Assembly: GCA_001972305.1 (NCBI GenBank)
Contig: BDDD01001459.1
Coordinates: forward strand, 490,620 to 554,619
Direction of reading: 5' to 3'
DNA from: Cephalotus follicularis
Lineage: Eukaryota; Streptophyta; Magnoliopsida; Oxalidales; Cephalotaceae
DNA: 64,000 nt
The notes under the pieces were generated by a model. The model was not told the origin of the DNA. It searched no databases and saw only the letters and a list, made by a program, of their open reading frames with translations. Shown here one piece after another: positions 1-23,596 of the stretch (position 1 is the first letter of the stretch; each line of letters begins with the position of its first letter). Both the position numbers and the translations under genes were made by a program.

Positions 1-1250
1 TTTATCCCATTTCGGATAGTCAATGGGTGAGTCCAGTCCATGTTGTCCCAAAGAAATTCGGAGTAACTGTAGTTCAATCCTCCGCCGATCATTTACTTCC
101 TACAAAAATCCAAACTGGATGGAGGGTGTGCATTGACTACTGAAAGTTGAATACAGCAACCTGGAAGGATCATTTTCCACTTCCGTTTATCGATCAAATG
201 CTAGAAAGGTTAGCTGGTCATGAGTATTATTGTTTTCTCGATGGGTACTAAGGATACAATCAAATTCCCATCGCTCTGCAAGACCAAGAGAAAACCACGT
301 TCACATGCCCCTTCGGAACATTTGCTTACCGACGCATGCCATTTGGCCTTTGCAATGCTCCCGCTACCTTCCAAAGGTGCATGATGAGTATTTTCTCTGA
401 CATGGTGGAAGACTTTCTTGAAGTATTTATGGATGACTTTTCTGTGCATGGTTCCTCATTTTCTCAATGCCTTCATCACCTAAAATTAGTACTCGAAAGA
501 AGTTGAGAGAAGAATTTGGTGCTTAATTGGGAAAAATGCAATTTCATGGTAAAGAAGGGGATCGTTCTTGGACATGTAGTGTCAAAAGAATGAATTCAAG
601 TAGATAAAGCAAAAATTGAAGTCATCAAGCATTTGCCACCACCTCGCCATGTGAAAGATATCCGAGCATTCCTCGGACATGCTGGTTTCTATCAAAGATT
701 CATCAAGGATTTTAGCAAGGTAGCACGCCCCTTGACTTCACTACTAGCGAAAGATCAAGATTTTGTTTTCTCTGATGAGTGCCTTGTAGCATTTAACCGC
801 TTAAAGAAGGATCTCACTTCCGCTCCTATCATTCATGCACCAATTTGGATTAAACCTTTTGAGATCATGTGCGACGCTTCCGATAGTGCTATTGGAGCTG
901 TTCTCGGCCAAAGAATGAATAAACTACCTCACGTCATTTATTATGCCAGTAGGACCCTGTCCAATGCGCAATTGAATTACACGACCACTGAGAAGGAATT
1001 CTTAGTTGTGGTCTTTGCACTTGAGAAATTTTGTTCATATCTTTTAGGATCACATGTCATCGTCTATACTGATCATGCTGCAATTTGGCATCTCATGAGT
1101 AAAAAGGATGCAAAAGCACTTCTTATCTGATGGGTTCTGCTCCTTCAAGAGTTTGACGTTGAAATTTGAGACAAGAAAGGAACTGAAAATTTGGTAGCCG
1201 ACCATTTATCCCGACTTTCCAATACACCCGAGGTCCATGGTCTGATTAAT
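1..1250 (+). pseudogene. Athila-type Ty3/gypsy pol fragment: reverse transcriptase and RNase H
   Basis: The third forward frame reads continuously as a plant Ty3/gypsy reverse transcriptase followed by RNase H. Visible RT landmarks are VSPVHVVPKK near the start, WRVCIDY before a stop, the RRMPFGLCNAPATFQRCM block and the catalytic strand EVFMDDFSVHG around 420-450. That FMDDFSV form is typical of Athila/Tat elements. RNase H follows with CDASDSAIGAVLGQ (about 868-909), TTEKEFLVVVFALEKF and YTDHAAIWHL, then DHLSRL near 1200. The frame is broken by stops near 141, 249, 504, 590, 1128 and 1168 but not by frameshifts. The window starts inside RT, so gag, protease and the 5' LTR lie outside or are missing. 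Not functional. Confidence 0.9.
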
Positions 1251-2066
1251 GAAAGTTTTCCTAATGAGCAGATTATGCGCATCGAGAGCAAACCATGGTA
1301 TGCGGACATAGTGAATTATCTTGTTACGGGAAGTGTACCCTCAGAATGGTCCGCTCAAGTTAGGCATAGGTTCCTGTCGCAAGCAAAACATTTTTATTGG
1401 GATGATCCTTATCTTTTGAAAGCATGTCCGGATTTCATTTTGCGACGATGTGTTCCTGATCATGAGCATTGCTCAGTTCTATATTTTTGTCATGATCAAG
1501 CATGTGGTGGTCATTTCGGCCCGACCAAGACAGCGGCTAAGGTTTTACAATATGGTTTCTATTGGCTGACTATTTTTAAAGATGCATTTCAGTACTGTAA
1601 GGCTTGTGCTTCGTGTCAAGCTTTAGGCCATGTGACGAAATGAAATATGATGCCTTTGACACCGATTATACATCCTTCTCGCTATTGATTATGTTTCAAA
1701 GTGGATTGAGGCGATTCCTTGTCGAACCAATGACAACTCTGTCGTTGTTAAATTTCTCAAGGGACATATTTTTTCTCGTTTTGGCACCCCACGTGCCATT
1801 ATCAGTGATAGAGGTACTCATTTTTGCAATCGTTCATTTAAAGCCCTTATGAAAAGGTATGCTATCACTCACAAGCTCACCACACCATATCATCCCCAAA
1901 CAAGTGGGCAAGTGGAGGTATCTAATCGCCAAATCAAGCAAATTCTCAAAAAAATAGTCAACTCCAATAGAAAGGATTGGTCCACTCGACTTGTGGATGC
2001 TTTATGGGCTTATCGAACCGCTTTCAAAACTGACCTTGGTCAATCTCCTTACCGTCTTGTGTATGG
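1251..2066 (+). pseudogene. Athila-type integrase fragment, cut by the CA array
   Basis: This continues the pol reading frame into the integrase zinc-binding region (RRCVPDHEHCSVLYF, CHDQACGGHF, CKACASCQ) up to a stop at 1641-1643. Around 1655-1680 a short deletion removes the stretch that should carry the first catalytic Asp and shifts the frame. The core then resumes in frame 1 from about 1681: [13 protein letters not shown], the second Asp in [10 protein letters not shown], then [19 protein letters not shown] and [21 protein letters not shown]. The protein breaks off exactly where the CA array begins, so the integrase C-terminus, 3' non-coding region and LTR are absent on this side. Non-functional remnant, same element as the RT at 1-1250. 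Confidence 0.88.
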
Positions 2067-15543
<13,477 letters not shown>

Positions 15544-15544
15544 N
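15544..15544. other. Single ambiguous base at the array edge
   Basis: An N sits directly after the last CAT of the CA array and before TAATATAGCGG. It is the only N I saw in the window and marks a consensus uncertainty or a closed gap at the array boundary. Confidence 0.95.
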
Positions 15545-15559
15545 TAATATAGCGGTAGT

Positions 15560-15648
15560 TTTTCTTTAGAAAACGTTTAAACAATTCATTAACAAAGCCT
15601 CTCTTTTGGAGGAACAATAGCAATATATCAGTAGTTCTCTTGGAGAAC
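15560..15648. repeat. Cluster of three mini-hairpins in the LTR
   Basis: Three short inverted repeats lie within 90 bp: TTTTC-TTTA-GAAAA (15560-15573), CCTC-7nt-GAGG (15598-15612) and GTTCTC-TTG-GAGAAC (15634-15648). Equivalent clusters occur in LTR C and LTR E, so this is a shared LTR module, not chance. Confidence 0.6.
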
Positions 15649-15870
15649 AAACAATAGCAATAGCAATATTAACTGCATAGTATGAACAGTGACATTACAA
15701 GGATTAACAATACAACAACAAGGTAATCCATAATCATTTATGCAATCAACTACTAGTACACAATCTGTTAAATCCTTATAATACAGTCACACATGGTAGA
15801 GGTTGATTTTGGAAATCATCGCCCATGGAAGCCAGTGTAATTCTCACCAATATAAGCCAAACAGCGCCCT

Positions 15871-16110
15871 AAGCGTCGACAGTTCTAGTGAAAGCGTCGA
15901 CAGTTTTGGGTCTAAGCGCCATTCATTTAGCCCTAAGCGTCGATGTATAAGCCTTATGAACTTGTACACTTTACACATTAAGCATAGACACTATACCTTA
16001 AGCGTCGATAGTTCCTTCGTTAACTTAGCCTTAAGTGTTAATGCAATTGAACTAAAATACGCCATTTTAAGCCTAAAGCGTCGACCGTTGGAATTAAGCG
16101 TCGGCGCTTC
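15871..16110. repeat. Palindrome array, AAGCGTCGAC class (first cluster)
   Basis: Copies begin AAGCGTCGACAGTT at 15871 and recur after 21, 22 and 21 bp, continuing with gaps to AAGCGTCGGCGCTT near 16097-16110. Only the palindromic core (GCGTCGACGC and decayed forms) is conserved between copies; the spacers differ. Confidence 0.75.
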
Positions 16111-16890
16111 TGGCTTTCATACAATTTCCAGGAGCAAGAACTCAAATAGAGCATGTCTAAATTCATATCAAACCCAGTCAAATTCAACATGCAATCATAT
16201 ATCAACCATCACTACACATTATACATGTCATATGTTCAAAAACATGTCAAAACCCCTACCTCAATTGCTATCCCAAAATCAAATTGAATTGATTTCTCTC
16301 TTGAAGTTCCCAAGTCCTTTAACTCCAAAAATCTCCAATTCAAGAAATTTAAAGCTCTAGAATGCATGTTCGACAGTAGGTATACATCCAAATTAGTATG
16401 TTTACATGGTGGTCTAACCATAACAACATCAAGTGAGCTCGGATTTCTGACTTACCAGGAAGAATCAAGCTTCAATCTCCACTTTGTACCCACTAGCTCC
16501 AACATGCAAGTCCAGAAATTACTCCCGCATAAATCCTCTCATCTTAGTGTTTCTAGCCCTCAATTCAAGCTCTAATCAGCTGATATAGAAAGTTTAAATG
16601 CCTAGGAATTCTTCAGATTCCATTAACTTCAATCCCCAACATTTTCCTTTCTCTTTCCCTCATGCTTTGTTTCGTTCCTCTTTTCTTTTCACATGTTTGT
16701 CTACTCTGAACTTTTTCAGGCTGCATGTTGCAGGTGGAATAGAGCACATGCAAGACACCACTCTTGCATGTTACACAGCTGACACGTCTCAGCCCGGCAT
16801 GACACATTTTAAGACACTTGTCCATGTTAAAACCTGTTAATATGCCATAGTTCTACTAAAATGACGCGTAGCCCATTTCTGGCCATGTTC

Positions 16891-17030
16891 AAAGCGTCGC
16901 CACTTTGGAATTGGGCGTCGATGGTTTGGCCAGTGCTTTGGCCAGTCCACAACACTAACGGTTGACACGTATCACTACATTTTGAGACTCAAAGCGTCGA
17001 CGATTATATTCAAGGCATCGACGGTTGGCG
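16891..17030. repeat. Palindrome array, AAGCGTCGAC class (second cluster)
   Basis: Four further copies: AAAGCGTCGCC at 16891, GGGCGTCGATGG near 16913, AAAGCGTCGACG at 16991 and GGCATCGACGG near 17013. They lie in the part of this minus-oriented LTR closest to its start. Confidence 0.7.
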
Positions 17031-17197
17031 TCACAATTCAGCTTCTTCACTTGTTATTTAGTCCAATGTCCATTCAATTCAAAACCCAACAAATCCATAA
17101 TCACAATTCAAATGATAATTGACATTCAATCTCAAGAAAATGCATATTTTATTCATCCACTGTACAATACACATTAATTGAAATTGCGGTTCTTACA

Positions 17198-17872
17198 TTC
17201 CTTATGCTTGATATGGAAACCCCTGTGAATAGGAAGCCACAATCGATTATCTTAGGTCATCCTTTTGTTAGCCACAATGAATGCTTGCATAAACTGTGAA
17301 TTTGGAGCCATGGACATATCCTTTGGTAAGAAGAAGTTAAGGCTAAAAATCTTTAATGCAGCTCTAGGACCTCAAGGTGAGGAGGATTGTTTTGCCATTA
17401 ATATGATAGATTCGGTAGTATACGAGTTTGAACCCAAGAAACTGGTAAATAACTCTCTTCAGCAATATTTGGACATATTTGGCGATGATTGTGATACATA
17501 CACTGTTGAGATTAATTCCCTGTTGCATTTTCCAATCTCTTCACATCTTCCTCCATGGACATATAAAGTTGAGCCATGACCTCCTTTGGTAAAGTCTCCC
17601 ATGTTGAATTCCTAACATCTCCCATTGTTTTAGACAGAAAGTCCTTACCTGATTCTTTGAAGTATGCATACTTGGGACCAAATGAAACACTCCCTCTCAT
17701 TATTGCGTCGAGTTTGACTACCAAACAAGAATACAAAATATTGGCAGTTTTGAAAGATCACAAAGAAGACATTGGGTGGTCAGTGGCAGATTTGAAACCC
17801 ATAAGCCTATCTATCTGTATGCATCGGATTTTCTGCGAAGATGGTGCTAAACCTTTTAGGGACGCACAATGA
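17198..17872 (+). pseudogene. Athila-type protease end and protease-RT linker
   Basis: The first bases encode LDMETPVNRKPQSIILGHPF, the C-terminal signature of plant Athila/Tat protease (LDM..., ILGRPF). A frameshift near 17265 moves the frame to a stretch reading NACINCEFGAMDISFG and KKKLRLKIFNAALGPQ (17265-17579). A second shift near 17576 leads into SFGKVSHVEFLTSPI, LPLIIASSLTTKQE and VLKDHKEDIGWSVADLK, the conserved linker just before RT in this lineage. A TGA at 17870 ends it. The protease active site itself is not present, because the element is truncated at 17198 next to the gypsy LTR. Confidence 0.82.
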
Positions 17873-18690
17873 AGTTTGAATCCAAATATGCACAAAGTTG
17901 TCAAGAACGAGATTGTGAAGTGGTTAGATGCTGGCATTATTTATCCCATCTTTGACAGTAAATTGGTTAGTCCCATCCAGATAGTGCCAAAGAAGTCGGG
18001 CATTACTGTGGTTAAGAATGAAAAAGGTGACAAGATCCCCAATCGTACAATGACTAGTTGGAGAGTATGTATTGATTATAGAAAACTTAATTCTGTTACT
18101 CACAAGGATCACTTTCCACTTCCATTCATTGATTAAATCCTTGAGAAGCTGTCCGACAATAACTACTTTAGCTTTTTAGATGGCTACTCCAGATATAACC
18201 AAGTGAGTGTGTGCCCTGTGGATCAAAAGGAAACCACATTTACATGACCGTAAGGTATATTTGCTTTGCGACGGATGCCATTTGGACTATGTAACGCCTC
18301 TACCACTTTCCAGCGTTGCATGCTTACTATATTTTCTGATATGGTAGGGGAGTTCCTAGAGGTTTTCATGGATGATTTCTCTGTCTTTGGAAAATCCTTT
18401 TTTGATGGACTCCATAAGTTGGAAAAAGTTCTCAAACGTTGTAAGGAGACAAATCTGGTTTTGAGCTGGGAGAAGAGTCATTTTATGGTTCAAGAAGGTC
18501 TTGTGCTTGGACACATTATCTCCTCACGTGGGATGGAGGTTGATAGAGCAAAAGTTGAATTAATTCAGAAACTCCCTCCCCCCTCTTGTGTTTGGCAAGT
18601 TAGATAGTTTCTTGGACATGCAAGATTTTACAGGCGATTCATTAAAGACTATAGTACCATCTCTAGACCCCTTTGCAACTTACTTGTTGA
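17873..18690 (+). pseudogene. Athila-type reverse transcriptase
   Basis: Frame 2 reads the complete RT core: VVKNEIVKWLDAGIIYPI, SPIQIVPKKSGITVV, WRVCIDYRKLNSVTHKDHFPLPFID, FSFLDGYSRYNQ, RRMPFGLCNASTTFQRCM and the catalytic strand EVFMDDFSVFG near 18360-18395. Then come LSWEKSHFMVQEGLVLGHII and FLGHARFYRRFIKDYS. Stops interrupt near 18134, 18245 and 18605. The catalytic Asp pair (MDD) is intact, so the lesions are stops and not active-site changes. The frame is lost around 18690-18720, where a short segment is missing before RNase H. Confidence 0.88.
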
Positions 18691-19194
18691 GATGATGCCT
18701 ACCTTCAGTCTTTTCATGCTTTGAAAGATTTATTGTCTACTGGGCCTATTATTCAGCCCCCGGATTGGTCACTACCTTTTGAAATTATGTGCGATGCATC
18801 GGATTATGCAGTCAGGGCTATTTTAGGTGAGAAGGTACACAAGAAACCGGTGGTCATTTACTATGCTAGTAATACTTTTTCAGAGGCTCAATCTAATTAT
18901 ACCACGAGTGAAAAAGAATTGTTAGCACTAGTGTTCGCTTTGGAAAAGTTTCGCTCATACCTCCTAGGATCCAAGGTTGTGGTGTATACGGATCATTGTG
19001 CTCTCAAGCATCTCGTTTCCAGAAAGAAGACAAAACAAAGACGTATTGGATTGATTATGCTCTTACAGGAATTTGATTTGGAAATCAGTGATAAGAATGG
19101 TTCCGAGAATGTGGTAGCTGACCATCTGTCCCGAATCCTAGTTGACTCACCCCCATCCACGGAATTAGTTAGAGATTCATTCCATGATGAACAT
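18691..19194 (+). pseudogene. Athila-type RNase H, interrupted by copia insertion
   Basis: After a frameshift the protein resumes in frame 1 (from about 18721): MKDLLSTGPIIQPPDWSLPF, CDASDYAVRAILGEKV, TTSEKELLALVFALEKF, VYTDHCALKHL, LLQEFDLEISDKNGSEN and VVADHLSRIL. These are the ordered RNase H motifs with the catalytic Asp, Glu and Asp positions visible. It ends at 19194 in FHDEH, where the copia LTR begins; the next residues continue at 23597 beyond the copia element. Confidence 0.87.
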
Positions 19195-19305
19195 TGTTGA
19201 CTTTTAGTCTCAATCCAAAGTTTTAATGATTACAAATTTGCATTTAACATTGTTACTCTCTGTACAAGAACAGATAAACAAAATTAAGAAGTGCAGAAAC
19301 AGGAC

Positions 19306-19572
19306 AAAGCGTCGACGGTTAGGAACAAAGCATCAGCGGTTTGGACCAAGGTGTCAACGCCTAAAAAGCCCTTATCTGCGGATTAAAACAGAGAGTTGGA
19401 GAATTTGTTGAAGAACTCAAAGTGGTGACGCTTAGGAGTAAAGCGTTAGCGCTTTATGCCAAAGAGTCGACACCAAGATCAAAGCGCCGATAGACATAAC
19501 GAGAAAATTCAAAATTAACTCATAACGGTAACCTAAGCACTGACGCTTTAGGCAACACCGTCGATGCTTTGG
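19306..19572. promoter_or_regulatory. Palindrome array upstream of the copia TATA box
   Basis: The first three units are exactly 21 bp each, starting AAAGCGTCGACGG (19306), AAAGCATCAGCGG and AAGGTGTCAACGC. More copies follow: GGTGACGCTTAGG, AAAGCGTTAGCGCTTT, GAGTCGACACC, AAAGCGCCGATAG, AAGCACTGACGCTTT and ACCGTCGATGCTTT. The block ends about 110 bp before the TATA box. Inferred to be a promoter-proximal binding array; nothing here shows which protein binds. Confidence 0.65.
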
Positions 19573-19684
19573 ACGGCTGGAACAATGACAGAATTCGTTT
19601 TAAAGAGACAACTTTTATGCAACAACTTTCAAGACTTCTCCAACGACTATATTTCTTCACCAACGGCCATAAACTGAAAAAAGC

Positions 19685-19692
19685 TATATATA
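19685..19692 (+). promoter_or_regulatory. TATA box of copia 5' LTR
   Basis: TATATATA in the context AGCTATATATAGAGGC, the usual plant core-promoter form. The same box is found in the 3' LTR at 23041-23048. Confidence 0.7.
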
Positions 19693-20237
19693 GAGGCAAA
19701 GAAACAAGATTAAAGAAGATTTTGATCATCCAATCTAAAAGAAAGACTTTTGAACATCCAAGCTCAAACTTGCACATCTACAAAAGAACATCAAGCTAGA
19801 ATTTTACACTTTCACATCCAAAGCTTGTAACTAGCTATCATTTTCATATCCAACCTTTAAGAGGTCTTTGTAAACATAAACCAATCTTTTTATCTTCCAT
19901 TGTAAAAGAGGGGAGTGAACCCTTGTAAGGTGTTTAATTGATTTGCACCCGGAACCCAAAATCAAGTGTAAGGTGGTTTGTTTTGATTTGCACCCACAAG
20001 CCGAAATCAAAGGTTGCTAGTGGTATCTAGTGGAATCTCAAGGGGTTCTTGAGAAAGTAGACATAGGCACGGATTTTCCCGAACCACTATAAATCGTTTG
20101 CACACTCTATAACTCTCTCTCTTTATTACTTGTTATTGTTTGATTGTTTTTGTGTGGTTGTTTATATTCATAGATAAATTTGTGTTAATTCCGCAAACAA
20201 ATTTAATAATTAAAGGTTGCCATATAGTCCCAACAAT

Positions 20238-20249
20238 TGGTATCAGAGC
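20238..20249 (+). other. Primer-binding site, initiator Met tRNA
   Basis: TGGTATCAGAGC lies two bases after the LTR end CAACA. This is the standard plant primer-binding site complementary to the 3' end of initiator-Met tRNA. Confidence 0.92.
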
Positions 20250-20290
20250 GGTTATTTCATAATTCTTAATTGTTAGAAATATAAAGATCC

Positions 20291-21985
20291 ATGGCAACCC
20301 AAATGAATCTAAACGTAGGATTAGAAGGTTCCTCCATAACTAGACCTCCGTTTTTTGACGGAAACAACTATAGTTTTTGGAAGACTAGGATGACAATATT
20401 TTTACAATCTTTAGACTATCAACTATGGCATATTGTTGTAAATGGACCTAGAATGCCCACAAGAACAATAGAAGGAGTAGTCTCTCCTAAGCCCAAAAAT
20501 GAGTATAATGATAATGATTTTAGAATGCTTCAATTAAATTCTAAAGCTAAACATGTGTTATTTTGTGCCGTTGGCCCAAATGTATTTAATCGTATATCCT
20601 CTTGTGAATCGGCTAAAGAAATGTGGGACTTGTTAGAAGTCACATATGAAGGTACCAACCAAGTAAAAGAATCTAAAATAAGCATGCTTGTACATGAGTA
20701 TGAATTGTTTATGATGCATAATGATGAATGTATAAGTGACATGTTTACTCGCTTTACTACTATTACTAACTCCCTTAAAAATCTTGGCAAATCATATTCT
20801 AACCAAGAACTTGTAAGGAAAATTTTAAGGTGCTTGCAGAAGAGTTGGACTCCAAAGGTGACGGCAATTGAGGAGGCTAAGGACCTTTCCACTCTCCCTC
20901 TTGAGCAGCTCCTTGGCTCCTAGATGACACATGAGACAACGATGAAGAGTCATGAGCATGTGGAGGCAAAAAAGAAGAAGACAATTGCCTTAAAAGCCTT
21001 AAGGGAAGAAAGTGAGAGTGATGAAGATGATGATATTGTACTTATCTACAAACAATTCAAGAAGTTCCTCAAGAGTCAAAAAGGCCTTCAAAAAGAAATT
21101 CCCTCAAGATGAAGAATCGAGCAAAAAGGAAGAACCGACTTGTTATGAGTGCAAAAAGCTGGGTCATTTCAAAAACGAGTGCCCGAATCTCAAGAAGAAA
21201 GAACGATTCAACAAAGAGCAATTCAAGATGAAGAATGAGCATTCCAAGAAGAAGAAAGAAATGGTAGCAACATGGGATGATAGCGATTCCTCAAGCTCTG
21301 AAGAAGAAGAAAGTGATGAAGAGGTTGTAAACCTTGCTCTCATGGCTTTGGGAGAAGATACAAGTGAAGATGAAAGTGAAAATGAGGTAAATTTTACATT
21401 CGATGAATTACAAAATGCTTATGAGAAATTGTATGTTGAATATGAAAGTGTTTGCTTAAAGAATAAGTCCCTAAACAAAAATGCTATGTCCATGTTTAAG
21501 AAATTGAAAATCTAAAGAGTGAAAATAGTAAATATGTGAACGAATTTGATTCTCTTCAAAATAAGAATAGCTTCTATGAAAATGAAATTGAAATTTTAAA
21601 TGTTTCTTCAAAATTATCAATTGAGTCAATAGAAGAAAATGAAAAGCTAAAAATTGAGATTGATGCCTTGAAGAAATCTTTTTCCACTTTTTCAAATAGT
21701 AGTGCTAAATTGGATCATCTTTTAGGTCTTCAAAGGTGTGTGTTTGACAAAGCCGGTCTTGTCTATGAAGAAATGAAAAATGTCAAACATTTTAAAAATT
21801 TCTTTGCTAAGAAAAATGAGCCTCAATTTTGTTGCAATTATTGTGGTAGAATAGGACATATATCTATTTCTTGCATTTTTAGAAATAATCTTTGTTTTGG
21901 TAAAACTAGAAAGATTTGGGTTCCGAAAGGAACTTTTGTGACTAACTTGCAAGGACCCAAGTTCAAATGGGTACCAAAAACTTAA
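20291..21985 (+). pseudogene. Copia gag polyprotein (broken)
   Basis: The ATG at 20291 opens a copia Gag. The N-terminal domain has RPPFFDGNNYSFWKTRM, LDYQLWHIV, CESAKEMWDLLEVTYEGTNQVK and a UBN2-like helical region ending LSTLPLEQLLGS before a TAG (20921). A second exon-like stretch is Lys/Glu/Asp-rich. A 1-nt shift near 21080 leads to the first zinc knuckle CYECKKLGHFKNEC (21141-21182), then an acidic Ser/Glu tract. A missing base near 21508 shifts back to a coiled-coil-like region and a second knuckle CNYCGRIGHISISC (21833-21874), ending WVPKT and TAA. In autonomous relatives pol follows WVPK; here it does not. The product would be a capsid protein in cytoplasmic particles, if repaired. 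Confidence 0.87.
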
Positions 21986-22570
21986 AACCTTGTTTTTGTA
22001 GGTGTACTTGGAAGTTAAGATGTTCAAGTACATAAGTTTGAGTGAGAAAGCTTTTGTTGAGGGGGAGGTAATGTTTTTAAAACAATGCTCTCACTAATAA
22101 TAATCTTTAACTTTCAATTTGTATCTCTCGAATCTTCAAATTCTTTTTGTAATGATATGATATTGACATTTTAACTTTCAATGGATTTTATTTCAATAGG
22201 TATTATTTTATTCTCAATTGGTATCCCTTTAAAATTGTTTAATTGGTATCAAATTTTTGACATAATCTTTTTGATGCTAACAAAAAAGGGGGAGAATGCT
22301 TTATGCTTAAGGAAAAATTGATAGCTTATACTAAGGGGGAGCTAGATATGAAAATGTGCTATTAATGAAGAATGTGTTAAGGGGGAAAGACTAGATTATT
22401 TGCATAAATCTTTATTTTGAAAAATGAAAATTAGATATCATATTAAGGGGGAGTGTATCTAAATTTTTAAGTTGGCATCTAAAGAAAGTCTTATCTTTCA
22501 ATTGTACTTTTGCTTTGAAATGTTATATATTTTTCCTTAGTGTTTTTGTAATCATCAAAAAGGGGGAGAT
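21986..22570 (+). other. Post-gag non-coding tail with six polypurine-tract copies
   Basis: No protein is readable. The distinctive content is repeated G-rich purine tracts: about 22060, 22282-22295, 22333-22341, 22379-22389, 22445-22453 and 22557-22569, each resembling AAGGGGGAG. The last one abuts the 3' LTR and is the functional polypurine tract by position, priming plus-strand synthesis. The other five are internal duplicates, a feature reported for Sirevirus elements. Confidence 0.8.
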
Positions 22571-23591
22571 TTTTGACTTTTAGTCTCAATCCTAAGTTTT
22601 AATGATTACAAATTTGCATTTAACATTGTTACTCTCTGTGCAAGAAAAGATAAACAAAATTAAGAAGTGCAGAAACAGGACAATGCGCCGACGGTTAGGA
22701 ACAAAGCGTCAGCGGGTTGGACCAAGGCGTCAACGCCTAAAAAGCCCTTATCTGTGGATTAAAACAGAGGGTTGGAGAATTTGTTGAAGAACTCCAAGCG
22801 GCGACGCTTAGGAGTAAAGCGTCAGCGCTTTATGCCAAAGAGTCGACACCGAGATCAAAGTGCCGACAGACAGAGCCAGAAAATTCAAAATTAACTCATA
22901 ATGGTAACCTAAGCGCCGATGCTTTAGGCAACACCGTCGACGCTTTGGATGGCTGGAACAGTGACAGAATTCGTTTTAAAGAGCCGACTTTTATGCAACA
23001 ACTTTCAAGACTTCTCCAACGGCCATAAACTGAAAAAAGCTATATATAGAGGCCAAGAAACAACATTAAATAAGATTTTGATCATCCAATCTAAAAGAAA
23101 GACTTTTGAACATCCAAGCTCAAACTTGCACATCTACAAAAGAACATCAAGCTAGAGTTTTACACTTTCACATCCAAAGCTTGTAACTGGCTATCGTTTT
23201 CATATCCAACCTTTAAGAGGTCTTTGTAAACATAAACCAATATTTTTATCTTCCATTGTAAAAGAGGGGAGTGAACCCTTGTAAGGTGTTTAATTGATTT
23301 GCACCCGGAACCCAAAATCAAGTGTAAGGTGGTTTGCTTTGATTTGCACCCGCAAGCCGAAATCAAAGGTTGGTAGTGGTATCTAGTGGAATCTCAAGGA
23401 GTTCTTGAGAATGTGGACGTAGGCACGGATTTTTCTGAACCACTATAAATCGTTTACACACTCTCTAACTCTCTCTCTTTATTACTTGTTATTGTTTGAT
23501 TGTTTTTGTGTGGTTGTTTATATTCATAGATTAATTTGTGTTAATTCTGCAAACAAATTTAATAATTAAAGGTTGCCATACAGTCCCAACA
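22571..23591 (+). repeat. Copia 3' LTR
   Basis: A 1021-bp copy of the 5' LTR. Its first dinucleotide is TT instead of TG. It carries its own palindrome array (22683-22950) and TATA box (23041-23048). A 20-bp segment present in the 5' LTR between two CCAACG copies is missing here, which accounts for the length difference. Confidence 0.92.
22683..22950. promoter_or_regulatory. Palindrome array in copia 3' LTR
   Basis: Same arrangement as in the 5' LTR, with single-base differences that mostly change the palindrome at CpG positions (for example GCGTCGACGG versus GCGCCGACGG, GCATCAGCGG versus GCGTCAGCGG). Comparison of the two LTRs shows the array was already present when the element inserted. 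Confidence 0.65.
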
Positions 23592-23596
23592 AACAT

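Larger units (their letters stand above)
15545..17197 (-). mobile_element. Gypsy (chromovirus-type) LTR fragment
   Basis: The right edge reads as the start of a minus-oriented LTR (TGTAAGAACCGCAATTTCAA on the minus strand), very close to the starts of LTRs C and E (TGTAATGACC, TGTAATAACC). Internal features match LTR C (36334-38632): an AT-rich stretch with small hairpins at the left, two clusters of GCGTCGACG-type palindromes, and a conserved tail near 17040-17190. Relative to LTR C, several hundred bases are missing on the left, where the CA array begins. It adjoins the truncated protease of the Athila element at 17198. No coding sequence recognised. It could be a solo LTR or the 5' LTR of a lost element. 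Confidence 0.7.
19195..20235 (+). repeat. Copia 5' LTR
   Basis: It begins TGTTGACTTTTAG and ends CCCAACA, giving the expected TG...CA termini with a TGTTG/CAACA inverted end. Length is 1041 bp. U3 holds a palindrome array (19306-19572) and a TATA box (19685-19692). The transcribed part includes a duplicated motif TGATTTGCACCC near 19940 and 19985. Confidence 0.93.
19195..23591 (+). mobile_element. Gag-only (non-autonomous) Ty1/copia element, Sirevirus-like
   Basis: Two near-identical LTRs (19195-20235 and 22571-23591) flank a Met-tRNA primer-binding site, a gag region and a purine-rich tail, with a perfect 5-bp target duplication AACAT at 19190-19194 and 23592-23596. No protease active site, integrase, RT or RNase H can be read between 21986 and 22570, so the element depends on enzymes from elsewhere. 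Six AAGGGGGAG-like tracts before the 3' LTR and palindromes in U3 fit what is known of the Sirevirus (Maximus/SIRE) lineage. LTR divergence looks like a few percent by eye, so insertion is fairly young relative to its Athila host. Confidence 0.9.

Noticed and set aside
15803..16360. A 185-codon reading frame on the + strand
   Set aside because: It runs through the palindrome array of an LTR; its Ser/Arg-rich residues come from the repeated GCGTCGAC words.
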